Assembly: GCF_000698595.1 (NCBI RefSeq)
Contig: NZ_JFHC01000030.1
Location: 29,472 to 93,471 of the forward strand
Source: Caballeronia glathei
GTDB taxonomy: Bacteria > Pseudomonadota > Gammaproteobacteria > Burkholderiales > Burkholderiaceae
Length of the DNA stretch: 64,000 bases
Reading direction: 5' to 3'
How positions within the stretch are numbered: the first letter of the stretch is position 1; every line of letters starts with the position of its first letter. Positions 1-7,053 of the stretch are shown here, piece after piece. The notes beneath the pieces were generated by a model. The model did not search any database. It was not told where the DNA came from and saw nothing but the letters and a program-made list of their open reading frames with translations. The position numbers were made by a program, and so were the translations under genes.

Positions 1-582
1 GACGGTGAGCGCGTGTATCTCGCCGGAATGTCGGCGGGTGCGGGCCTGGCTGCGCTTTTGGCGGTGCGCTATCCGTCGGTGTTCGCGGCCGTGGGGCTGC
101 ATTCGGGCGTGGTCTTCGGCGAGGCGCACTCCGCGATCAGCGCAATGGACGTCATGCGGCGCGGCAGCCGCAGCGACCCGGTTGCGCTGATCGATGCCGC
201 CGTCGATGTCCGCAGCTACCCCGGCATGCCGGCGGTCATCGTGCATGGCGAACTGGATTCGGTGGTCGCGTCGGCGAATGCGGATCAGCTGACGTCGCAA
301 TTTCTGCGGCTCAACGGCTTCATCGACGCCACGGGTGCGCGCCGCGCCGGGGAAACGCGGGAAGAGGTGCAGCCGGACGGCGTCGTACGGGACTTCGTGA
401 AGAGCGGGCGCCGCGTGGTGAAGACCTGCATCGTGCGTGGACTCGGCCATTCGTGGGCCGGCGGCGACGATACGGTCGCGTTCCATTCATCGAAGGGGCC
501 GGACTCCGCGGCCGTGATGTGGGATTTCTTCAAGCATCAGCGGCGCCTGAAGCAGGGCAGCCCCGACGAACTGCTCGCCTGA
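1..582 (+). CDS. PHB depolymerase-family esterase, 3' part only
   Basis: The reading frame is open from the first base of the window, so the N-terminal half lies outside. The visible 193 residues contain the lipase box GMSAG (nucleophile Ser), a downstream Asp in the segment VHGELDSVV and a C-terminal His in GLGHSWAGG, in the order of an alpha/beta-hydrolase catalytic triad. The GHSWAGG ending is typical of the PHB depolymerase / LpqC esterase family, which hydrolyses polyhydroxyalkanoate or related esters. The actual substrate cannot be told from this fragment. It ends with a normal TGA and shows no sign of being a pseudogene; the truncation is only the window edge. Confidence 0.8.
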   Translation, partial: DGERVYLAGMSAGAGLAALLAVRYPSVFAAVGLHSGVVFGEAHSAISAMDVMRRGSRSDPVALIDAAVDVRSYPGMPAVIVHGELDSVVASANADQLTSQFLRLNGFIDATGARRAGETREEVQPDGVVRDFVKSGRRVVKTCIVRGLGHSWAGGDDTVAFHSSKGPDSAAVMWDFFKHQRRLKQGSPDELLA

Positions 583-657
583 CGGTCTTCCAGCGCGACC
601 GGTGTTGCAATTTTGCGTTTGGGATCAGCGCACTAAAGCAAAGGAGTGGTGTTTGAT

Positions 658-697
658 TAGGGAATACCCTATACTGTGTCCATTGTAGGTAATTACC
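658..697 (+). promoter_or_regulatory. Two palindromes in the promoter of the DUF3563 gene
   Basis: TAGGG-AATA-CCCTA (658-671) is a perfect inverted repeat, and a TATACT hexamer (670-675) overlaps its right edge and could be a -10 box. Seventeen bases further on is a second perfect 10-bp palindrome, GGTAATTACC (688-697). Both sit between the preceding stop codon and the ribosome binding site, so they are candidate operators. No regulator can be assigned from the sequence. Confidence 0.45.
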
Positions 698-715
698 CTG
701 ATTCCGGAGGTCCCC

Positions 716-889
716 ATGTATCTGCTTAGCCAGCTCTTCCTTTTCCTGACCAAGTCGTTCGACCAGCGCGAAAAGGAACGCGACGACGCCTATCTGGCAG
801 AAGCCACCGACATCTACGATCTCGAATATCGTATGAAGAAGCTGGACCGCCGTGCTTCGCCGCGTCATCCGTCGTGGCTTTCGCAGTAA
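716..889 (+). CDS. DUF3563 family small protein
   Basis: This 57-residue protein is too short for most ORF calls but has a strong GGAGG ribosome binding site (706-710) five bases before the ATG. The N-terminus is hydrophobic (MYLLSQLFLFLTKSF), followed by a charged helix with the pattern DQREKERDDAYLAEATDIYD and LEYRMKKLDR. This matches the DUF3563 family of short proteins, abundant in Burkholderia and often strongly expressed; its function is unknown. It has its own palindrome-rich promoter and a strong hairpin downstream, so it is probably a single-gene transcript. The family call rests on recognised residue patterns, not on a search. Confidence 0.8.
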   Translation: MYLLSQLFLFLTKSFDQREKERDDAYLAEATDIYDLEYRMKKLDRRASPRHPSWLSQ

Positions 890-935
890 GCATCAGGCGC
901 CTTCAGGCGCGGCGCTTCACATCGAGCGCATGTTG

Positions 936-973
936 AACGCAAATGCCGGCTTCCCAGCCGGCATTTGCGTTTC
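936..973. terminator. Hairpin terminator between DUF3563 gene and ohr
   Basis: A perfect 16-bp stem begins AACGCAAATGCCGGC and closes on a TCCC tetraloop (952-955). A short T run follows on the plus strand. It lies between two convergent genes and could end both transcripts. Confidence 0.75.
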
Positions 974-1024
974 TGGCACGGGCGACGAAAACCGGGCCGA
1001 CCTCAGCCCGGCTTTGGCCCAGCG

Positions 1025-1444
1025 TCAGGCCAGCTTCACGCGCACGGGCACATTGTTGCGCGTCGCATTCGAGTACGGGCAGACCTGGTGGGCCGCGTCG
1101 ACGAGCTTTTGCGCTTCGTCGGAGGGCAGGCCCGGCAGCGCGACGCGCAATTCGATGTCGAGCGCGAATCCGCCCTTGTCGTTCGGGCCGACGCCCACGT
1201 CCGCGGTGACCGTGGTGTCCGCGGGCAGCGCGCGCTTCTGCTGTCCGGCGACGAATTTCATTGCGCTCAGGAAACACGCCGAGTAACCGGCTGCGAAGAG
1301 CTGCTCCGGATTCGTGCCCGGCGCGCCCGTGCCTCCCAGCGCTTTCGGCGCGCTCAGTTTCACGTCGAGTTGTTCATCCGACGATACCGCCCGGCCATCG
1401 CGGCCGCCTGTGCTCGTTGCCGTCGCCGTGTACAGAATGCTCAT
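1025..1444 (-). CDS. ohr: Organic hydroperoxide resistance protein Ohr (OsmC family)
   Basis: Ohr is a thiol peroxidase that reduces organic and fatty-acid hydroperoxides using lipoylated proteins as reductant, in the cytoplasm. The 139-residue protein has the family's usual length. The reactive cysteine is C57 in AAGYSACFLSAM, the resolving cysteine is C122 in HQVCPYSNATRNN, and the conserved active-site arginine is in GGRDGRAVS near residue 18. The start MSILYTAT was chosen because AAGGAG lies just upstream; a longer in-frame extension has no ribosome binding site. The gene for its regulator OhrR lies upstream on the same strand, so expression is probably induced by peroxides. Confidence 0.95.
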   Translation of the reverse strand: MSILYTATATSTGGRDGRAVSSDEQLDVKLSAPKALGGTGAPGTNPEQLFAAGYSACFLSAMKFVAGQQKRALPADTTVTADVGVGPNDKGGFALDIELRVALPGLPSDEAQKLVDAAHQVCPYSNATRNNVPVRVKLA

Positions 1445-1540
1445 GACTTTCTCCTTGGATGGGTAGCCGCCATTGCGGCCGATTGATTTCGGTACTGCCT
1501 GAGTTCGATGCTGCATCACCACGGGGAGAAATATACCGTG

Positions 1541-1556
1541 CTAATAATTAGTGTAC
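1541..1556. promoter_or_regulatory. Candidate OhrR operator in the ohr promoter
   Basis: The ohr upstream region contains the AT-rich palindrome CTAATAATTAG (1541-1551), overlapping TAGTGTAC (1549-1556). The same octamer TAGTGTAC recurs at 2116-2123, upstream of the ohrR start. A shared element before both genes fits autoregulation plus ohr repression by OhrR, but the match is short. Confidence 0.4.
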
Positions 1557-1607
1557 AAAGTAAATTTTGCCAATGGATGCGGTTGATTGCATTTATCGAA
1601 GGTAATT

Positions 1608-2060
1608 CTAGTTGCCGATGTATTCGTTCAGCGACGCGCGCAGCCGAACCAGTTCGTCGCGCAGACGCATCAGGCTTATGGCATCCGAGCCCGCCGCGCA
1701 GAAGATTTCAGGCGGAATGTCGTGCGCGGACTGTTTGAGCGCGCGGCCCGCGTCGGTGAGGCGGATATGGACCTGGCGTTCGTCTGCGACGCCGCGCACC
1801 CGCTCAACGTAGCCTTGTGCTTCGAGGCGCTTGAGCAGGGGCGTCATCGTCGCGGAATCGAGGCTCAGGCGGCCCGCGATCTCCTTCACCGTCAGGTCGT
1901 CGCCCTCCCAGAGCACGAGCATCGCCAGATATTGCGGATAGGTCAGCCCGAGCCTTTCCAGCAACGGCTTGTAGGCTTTCGTCATCGCGAGCGACGTCGA
2001 GTAGAGCGCAAAGCACAACTGCTGATCGAGTTCGAGCGGGAAATTCTGAGGCGAAGTCAT
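1608..2060 (-). CDS. ohrR: MarR-family organic peroxide sensor OhrR
   Basis: A 150-residue winged-helix repressor of the MarR family. The N-terminal motif LDQQLCFALY carries the peroxide-sensing cysteine (C16) and a second cysteine is at C121. The 105-residue spacing equals that of the two-cysteine Xanthomonas OhrR (C22/C127), so this should be a 2-Cys type sensor that forms an intersubunit disulfide on oxidation. The DNA-binding helix region is around residues 55-90 (LTVKEIAGRLSLDSATMTPLLKRLE). It lies directly upstream of ohr on the same strand with a 163-base gap that holds the ohr promoter. Known biology: reduced OhrR represses ohr and is released by organic hydroperoxides. Confidence 0.93.
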   Translation of the reverse strand: MTSPQNFPLELDQQLCFALYSTSLAMTKAYKPLLERLGLTYPQYLAMLVLWEGDDLTVKEIAGRLSLDSATMTPLLKRLEAQGYVERVRGVADERQVHIRLTDAGRALKQSAHDIPPEIFCAAGSDAISLMRLRDELVRLRASLNEYIGN

Positions 2061-2149
2061 GGCAGAAGGCCCGGGAGCGCCGGAAGCGTCGAATGGCCGA
2101 AGCGGCCGATAACGCTAGTGTACGTAATCCTTCGCGTGCAAATGAATAT

Positions 2150-2167
2150 GGGCGCCCGGAGGCGCCC
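2150..2167. other. GC-rich hairpin between ohrR and the BPSS1780-family gene
   Basis: GGGCGCC, loop CGGA, GGCGCCC forms a perfect 7-bp stem. It lies just past the 3' end of the minus-strand membrane protein gene and before the ohrR promoter. It is not followed by a T run, so it may be a weak or Rho-assisted terminator. Confidence 0.35.
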
Positions 2168-2187
2168 GCAAATGCTTTCTGGCGGCG

Positions 2188-3009
2188 TCAGACGCCCGGC
2201 GCGTCCGAGGCGCCGGGAATGTCCGGCGTATCCGGCGATTGCACGCCGAAGCAGCCGCGATACGTGGCGTAAAACGAGCAGTAGAGGGCGGTGGTGATGA
2301 GAATCGACGCGGGCATCAGCACCGCGAGCGCCATCTCCTGCCCCGCGCCGAGCGCCTGCATCAGCGCGGTCAGTCCGAACGACACCGCCAGCGCGATCAC
2401 GATCCAGAGCACGCCATAGAACACGAACGCGCCGCGGTTGCGCCAGCAACTGACGAAGCTGAAGAAAAGCGCCTTCGCCGGCGAGACATCGTGCCAGGCG
2501 ACGAGGATCGGCGCGAACCAGAACAGCATCGCGACCGGGATGTAGCAGGCCATCGCGAGCAGCACGGCGAGCGGGCTGAAGCTTGCCGCCACGGTTTCCG
2601 GATCTCCGGTCGGGCCGCTGCCGAGCATCATGCTCAGCAGGACGCCGCCGTCGACGAGCGCCGACAGCGCGAAGATCACGCCCATCGCAACGATGTAGAT
2701 CGCGCCGAGGATCAGGAGCCGCCGCGAAACGACGTTGCCGTAAGAGCGGAATCCGTCGACGAGAATGGTCGGCCAGACGGGCTTGCCCGCGATCGTATTG
2801 CGGCACGCGGCCATGAAGCCGACGGCCACGCCCGGAATGACCAGGAGCGGGAGGATCGGGCCGATCACCGGAATGCGCGAGATCAGCGTCATGACGAACA
2901 GATACGCGAAGAACACCGTAAGAAACGCAAGCGGGTTTCGGCGGAACAGCCAGATACCCTGGCGGAACCACACGTAACCGGTTTTGGCGGGGACTTCGAT
3001 CAGTTGCAT
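2188..3009 (-). CDS. BPSS1780-family polytopic membrane protein
   Basis: A 273-residue inner-membrane protein. It starts MQLIEVPAKTGYVWFRQGIWLF and has about six hydrophobic segments, including FLTVFFAYLFVMTLI, ILPLLVIPGVAVGFMAAC, GAIYIVAMGVIFALSAL and VLWIVIALAVSFGLTAL. The N-terminal pattern (residues 1-35) is characteristic of the BPSS1780 family found in Burkholderia; function unknown. The reading frame runs further upstream but that part overlaps thrB and looks like a shadow, so I chose the ATG seven bases after the thrB stop. The tight spacing suggests co-transcription with thrB, as is common for this family in Burkholderia. Confidence 0.8.
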   Translation of the reverse strand: MQLIEVPAKTGYVWFRQGIWLFRRNPLAFLTVFFAYLFVMTLISRIPVIGPILPLLVIPGVAVGFMAACRNTIAGKPVWPTILVDGFRSYGNVVSRRLLILGAIYIVAMGVIFALSALVDGGVLLSMMLGSGPTGDPETVAASFSPLAVLLAMACYIPVAMLFWFAPILVAWHDVSPAKALFFSFVSCWRNRGAFVFYGVLWIVIALAVSFGLTALMQALGAGQEMALAVLMPASILITTALYCSFYATYRGCFGVQSPDTPDIPGASDAPGV

Positions 3010-3016
3010 GGATGGC

Positions 3017-3988
3017 TTACCGTGTGACGGGAGAGGGCGCGGCTTTGACGCGCTCGCGCAGGATGCGTTCGAAATGACCCGGATCGTGCGGTTTGAGCAT
3101 CTCGGCTTCGCGCGGACGATAGAAGTCGTAGAGTCGCGAGATCCAGAACCGCATCGCGCCGGCGCGCAGCATGTCGTTCCAGTGCCGCTCCTCGGCGGGC
3201 GTGAACGGCCGCACGGTCTGGTAGGCCCGCAGCATCGCATCGACGCGCGCGCGGTCGAGCACGCCCGTTGCGAGGTCGATGCACCAGTCGTTCACGCACA
3301 CGGCGACATCGAAGAGCCATTTGTCGACGCCCGCGAAGTAGAAGTCGAAGAAGCCTCCGAGGCGCACGTGATCCGCCGTGTGCGAAAAGAGCACGTTGTC
3401 GCGGAAGAGGTCGCAGTGGCACGGGCCTTCGGGCAGCGACGCGTAGTCGGCCGAGCCGAAGAACGCGGCCTGGTGCGCGAGTTCGGAGTCGATCAGCGCG
3501 CGCTGGTCGTCGCTCAGGAACGGCACGACGGCCGGCGCGTTCGCCTGCCACCACGACAGGCTGCGCAGATTGTGCTGATGCTGCGCGAAGTCGCGGCCGG
3601 CGAGGTGCAGGCGCGCGAGCATCTGGCCGACCTCGATGCAGTGCGCAGGCGTGGGCGAGAGTTCGGGCGCGCCTTCGAGCTTCGTTACGATCGTCGCGGG
3701 CTTGCCGTTCAGCTCGCCGGAGAGCGACCCGTCGCGGCGCGGCATCGGATCGGGCACCGGCACGCGATGCGACGCCAGATGCCGCATCAGGTCGAGGTAG
3801 AACGGCAGTTGCGTGGCGCTCAGGTTTTCGAAGATTGTCAGCACGTACTGGCCGTGCGTCGTCGTCAGGAAGAAGTTGCTGTTTTCGATGCCGGACTGGA
3901 TGCCGCGAAATTCGACGACATCGCCGAGATCGTAGTTTTGCAGCCAGTCTTCGAGCTGGGAAGCGGTGACAGGAGTAAATACGGCCAT
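3017..3988 (-). CDS. thrB: Homoserine kinase (APH-fold type)
   Basis: It phosphorylates homoserine to O-phosphohomoserine in threonine synthesis, in the cytoplasm. The 323-residue protein belongs to the aminoglycoside-phosphotransferase-like ThrB type used by beta- and gammaproteobacteria, not the GHMP type. The catalytic loop is HCDLFRDNVLF (near residue 200) and the metal-binding Asp is in GGFFDFYFAG. The N-terminus MAVFTPVTASQLEDWLQNYDLG is typical. Downstream on the same strand is the BPSS1780-family gene, seven bases away. Upstream is a DUF2782 gene, possibly the same transcript. Confidence 0.95.
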   Translation of the reverse strand: MAVFTPVTASQLEDWLQNYDLGDVVEFRGIQSGIENSNFFLTTTHGQYVLTIFENLSATQLPFYLDLMRHLASHRVPVPDPMPRRDGSLSGELNGKPATIVTKLEGAPELSPTPAHCIEVGQMLARLHLAGRDFAQHQHNLRSLSWWQANAPAVVPFLSDDQRALIDSELAHQAAFFGSADYASLPEGPCHCDLFRDNVLFSHTADHVRLGGFFDFYFAGVDKWLFDVAVCVNDWCIDLATGVLDRARVDAMLRAYQTVRPFTPAEERHWNDMLRAGAMRFWISRLYDFYRPREAEMLKPHDPGHFERILRERVKAAPSPVTR

Positions 3989-4121
3989 GCAGGGAACGTC
4001 GGTCAGGTTTTACGGCTGGCGCGATCGGCGCATGACGCGCGACGCCGCCAGTCTCGCGGGCCGCGCGCGGCTGCGGCCCGAAGCGGCTCGGGGAACTTCG
4101 CGGGCGAATCCGCCGACGGCG

Positions 4122-4520
4122 TCAATAGCGCAGATTCACGGACGGCAGGCGCGTGCTCGCCTTGCCGTTGTCGCGCACGGTGGGCGAGGTGTCGGCAGGG
4201 GCGCTCATCTGGTAGCGCGTGCCGAAATTCGACTGCACGTTGATCTCGACGGGCTTGCCCTTGTCGCGATACTCGGTGATTTCCGTGCCATTCGTGCTTT
4301 TTTCGTGATAGCTCGGCAGGCGCGGCGGCGAAATCTCGACCTGCGAGTGCGCCTGCGCGGGCGGGCGGTTGATCGCCTTGAGATCGGGGAGTCCCGCGGC
4401 TTCTTCTGGCGACATCGTGCGCGCCGGTGGCTGGTCTGCCGCGGGCGCCGGCTGCGCGATCGCGCTCAGGGTGCCGGCGGCAAGGACTGCCGCGACGACG
4501 GCAGAAAGAAGCGGCTTCAT
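4122..4520 (-). CDS. DUF2782 family periplasmic protein
   Basis: A 132-residue protein with a clear Sec signal peptide (MKPLLSAVVAAVLAAGTLSAIAQ). The C-terminal half holds the DUF2782 signature EITEYRDKGKPVEINVQSN followed by FGTRYQMS. The function of the family is unknown. The start was set at the ATG with GGAGA upstream and an intact signal peptide; twenty further in-frame residues upstream lack a ribosome binding site. It precedes thrB by 133 bases on the same strand, a neighbourhood seen often for this family. Confidence 0.85.
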   Translation of the reverse strand: MKPLLSAVVAAVLAAGTLSAIAQPAPAADQPPARTMSPEEAAGLPDLKAINRPPAQAHSQVEISPPRLPSYHEKSTNGTEITEYRDKGKPVEINVQSNFGTRYQMSAPADTSPTVRDNGKASTRLPSVNLRY

Positions 4521-4719
4521 GATGATTCTCCAAATGAGTGGCCGGATTTTAGCAAAACGCACCCGCAAAGGGACGCGCAACGCCTTATTTTGCGCCGCTT
4601 TTGCGGAATTTGACGGCCGTGCCGCAAACGTGTTGCAGCGCGCACGCGGAAGAGGCTCGCTTCATGGTCCCGGCGTCCTTCCGTGGTAATGTCGATTCAT
4701 CACACGAGCGCACAAGATC

Positions 4720-6249
4720 ATGACAAACGACCGGACACAAAGCACTCAGGCCACGCCAGCCAACGACTTCCCGACTGAATCCTTCGATGATCCCGTCGCC
4801 GCCGTCACGCGCCTTTCGGCGATCTACGAGGCGAACACGTCGTTTTTGCGCGATGCCTTCGCGCGCTATCGTCGCAACGAGAATTTCACGCATCGCGTGC
4901 GCGCATGCTACCCGTTCGTGCGCGTTCGCACCGAGCTCAATACGCAGATCGATTCGCGCCGCTCGTATGGTTTCGTCGCGGGGCCAGGCATCTTCGAAAC
5001 CACGCTCACGCGCCCCGATCTCTTCGGCGACTATTACCGCGAGCAATTGCGGCTTCTGGCGAAGAACCATCACGTGGGGATCGAAGTGGGCGTATCGGCG
5101 CAGCCGGTTCCGATTCACTTCGCCTTCGCCGAGGGCATTCATCTGGAAGGCGATCTCGACCGCGACCGGCTGCTCGAGATGCGCAACATCTTCGATACGC
5201 CCGACCTCGCGCTGCTGGATGACCGCATCGTCAACGGCACCTACGAGCCCGCGCCCGGCGAGCCGCATCCGCTCGCGCTCTTCACGGCCGCGCGGGTGGA
5301 CTTCTCGCTGCACCGGCTGCGGCACTACACCGCGACGCTGCCGACGCACTTCCAGAATTACGTGCTTTACACGAACTACCAGTTCTATATCGACGAGTTC
5401 GTGAAGCTCGGCCGCACGATGATGTCGCGCGCCGACGACGAGCAAACGCGTGCGTACCGCAGCGAGTATTCGTCGTTCGTCGAACCCGGCGACGTCATCA
5501 CCTACAACGCGAATCTCGGCGAGCAGCTCGAGGACGAAGGCACGCCGCCGGCGCGTCTGCCGCAGATGCCCGCGTATCACCTGAAGCGTGCGGACGGCAG
5601 CGGCATCACGATGGTGAACATCGGCGTCGGGCCATCGAACGCGAAGACGATCACCGATCACATCGCCGTGCTGCGCCCGCATGCGTGGATCATGCTCGGG
5701 CACTGCGCGGGCCTGCGCAACACGCAGCGTCTCGGCGACTACGTGCTCGCGCACGGCTATGTGCGCGAGGATCACGTGCTCGACGCCGATCTTCCGCTAT
5801 GGGTGCCGATTCCGGCGCTGGCCGAAGTGCAGGTCGCGCTGGAGAAGGCCGTCGCACAGGTGACGCAGCTGGAGGGCGCGGAACTGAAGCGCGTGATGCG
5901 CACGGGAACGGTCGCGAGCGTCGACAACCGCAACTGGGAGCTGCGCGATCATCGCGAGCCGGTGCAGCGGCTTTCGCAAAGCCGCGCGATTGCGCTCGAC
6001 ATGGAAAGCGCGACCATCGCGGCCAACGGCTTTCGCTTTCGCGTGCCCTACGGCACGCTGCTGTGCGTATCGGACAAGCCGCTGCACGGCGAGCTGAAGC
6101 TGCCCGGCATGGCCGACCAGTTCTATCGCGCGCAGGTGGACCAGCACTTGCAGATCGGCGTGAAGGCGATGGAGCTGCTGAGGATGAACGGACTCTCCAG
6201 GCTTCACAGCCGCAAGCTTCGCAGCTTCGCGGAAGTCGCGTTTCAGTGA
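4720..6249 (+). CDS. amn: AMP nucleosidase
   Basis: It splits AMP to adenine and ribose 5-phosphate and helps to set the adenylate pool. The 509-residue protein has the usual two-part layout: an N-terminal AMP-nucleosidase domain (about 20-200, including RRSYGFVAGPGIFETTLTRP) and a C-terminal phosphorylase fold (about 280-490). The phosphorylase fold contains NIGVGPSNAKTITDHIAVLRP, LGHCAGLRNTQRLGDYVLA and the ribose-binding Glu motif ALDMESATIAANGFRFRVP. It stands alone between DUF2782 (divergent) and the LOG gene (convergent). The length agrees with E. coli Amn (484 aa) plus a short N-terminal extension. Confidence 0.95.
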   Translation: MTNDRTQSTQATPANDFPTESFDDPVAAVTRLSAIYEANTSFLRDAFARYRRNENFTHRVRACYPFVRVRTELNTQIDSRRSYGFVAGPGIFETTLTRPDLFGDYYREQLRLLAKNHHVGIEVGVSAQPVPIHFAFAEGIHLEGDLDRDRLLEMRNIFDTPDLALLDDRIVNGTYEPAPGEPHPLALFTAARVDFSLHRLRHYTATLPTHFQNYVLYTNYQFYIDEFVKLGRTMMSRADDEQTRAYRSEYSSFVEPGDVITYNANLGEQLEDEGTPPARLPQMPAYHLKRADGSGITMVNIGVGPSNAKTITDHIAVLRPHAWIMLGHCAGLRNTQRLGDYVLAHGYVREDHVLDADLPLWVPIPALAEVQVALEKAVAQVTQLEGAELKRVMRTGTVASVDNRNWELRDHREPVQRLSQSRAIALDMESATIAANGFRFRVPYGTLLCVSDKPLHGELKLPGMADQFYRAQVDQHLQIGVKAMELLRMNGLSRLHSRKLRSFAEVAFQ

Positions 6250-6265
6250 TCCGGCGAATGGCGAA

Positions 6266-6294
6266 TGCGCGCGGACTTGCCAGGGCCGCGCGCA
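6266..6294. terminator. Hairpin between convergent amn and LOG genes
   Basis: TGCGCGCGG and CCGCGCGCA form a 9-bp GC-rich stem with an 11-base loop, in the 53-base space between two convergent stop codons. There is no T run, so factor-independent termination is uncertain. Confidence 0.45.
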
Positions 6295-6302
6295 CCGTCA
6301 TG

Positions 6303-7052
6303 TCATAGATAGAACATCCGGTCTTCGTCGGACTTGCCTTCGGCCGGCTGTTCCTCCGCTTCCTCGCGGTCCTCGTAGAACTTGAGCACCGCTTCGAGCA
6401 CCTGGTCGGGGTCGTCGATGACCTGCATCAGGTTGAGGTCCTTGTCGCCGATCACGCCGTTCGTGAGCAGCGTGTCCTTGAACCAGCCGAGCAGGCCTTC
6501 CCAGAACTCCGCGCCCACGAGGACGATCGGCACATGGCGCGACTTCTTGGTCTGAATGAGCGTGAGCACTTCGGCGAGTTCGTCGAGCGTGCCGAAGCCG
6601 CCGGGCATCACGACGACCGCGTCCGAGTTCTTCACGAACGTCACCTTGCGCGTGAAGAAATGGCGAAAGCGCAGCGAGATGTCCTGCCACTGGTTGCCCG
6701 ACTGTTCGTGCGGCAGCTCGATGTTCAGCCCGACCGACGGAGACTTGCCCGCGTGCGCGCCCTTGTTGGCCGCTTCCATGATGCCGGGGCCGCCGCCGGA
6801 GATGACGGCGAAGCCCGCATCGGAGAACTTCTGCGCGATCTGGATGGCGAGTTTGTAGTAGGGCGACTCGGGTTTCAGGCGCGCCGAACCATAGATGCTG
6901 ATGGCAGGCCGGATCTCCGAGAGGTACTCGGTCGCCTCGATAAACTCTGCCATAATCGTGAACATCTGCCACGATGCGCGAGCCTTTTTGGCCGTCGCGC
7001 GCTCTTGATCTGCGAGCGATCGCAGACTCGGAATCACTTTTCTCTTGTTCAT
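6303..7052 (-). CDS. LOG-family nucleoside 5'-monophosphate phosphoribohydrolase
   Basis: A 249-residue Rossmann-fold protein of the TIGR00730 / LOG family. Its signatures are SGGGPGIMEAANKGAH (residues about 83-98) and PGGFGTLDELAEV (about 150-162), the nucleotide-binding and catalytic loop. Characterised members cleave cytokinin riboside monophosphates or purine nucleotides to free base and ribose 5-phosphate. A role next to AMP nucleosidase in nucleotide salvage is an inference. The annotated ATG lies one base from the divergent polA ATG, leaving no separate leader. A shorter start at the Met of MFTIMAEFIEATEYL (residue 30) is possible, though homologues I recall use the long form. Confidence 0.88.
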   Translation of the reverse strand: MNKRKVIPSLRSLADQERATAKKARASWQMFTIMAEFIEATEYLSEIRPAISIYGSARLKPESPYYKLAIQIAQKFSDAGFAVISGGGPGIMEAANKGAHAGKSPSVGLNIELPHEQSGNQWQDISLRFRHFFTRKVTFVKNSDAVVVMPGGFGTLDELAEVLTLIQTKKSRHVPIVLVGAEFWEGLLGWFKDTLLTNGVIGDKDLNLMQVIDDPDQVLEAVLKFYEDREEAEEQPAEGKSDEDRMFYL

Positions 7053-7053
7053 A

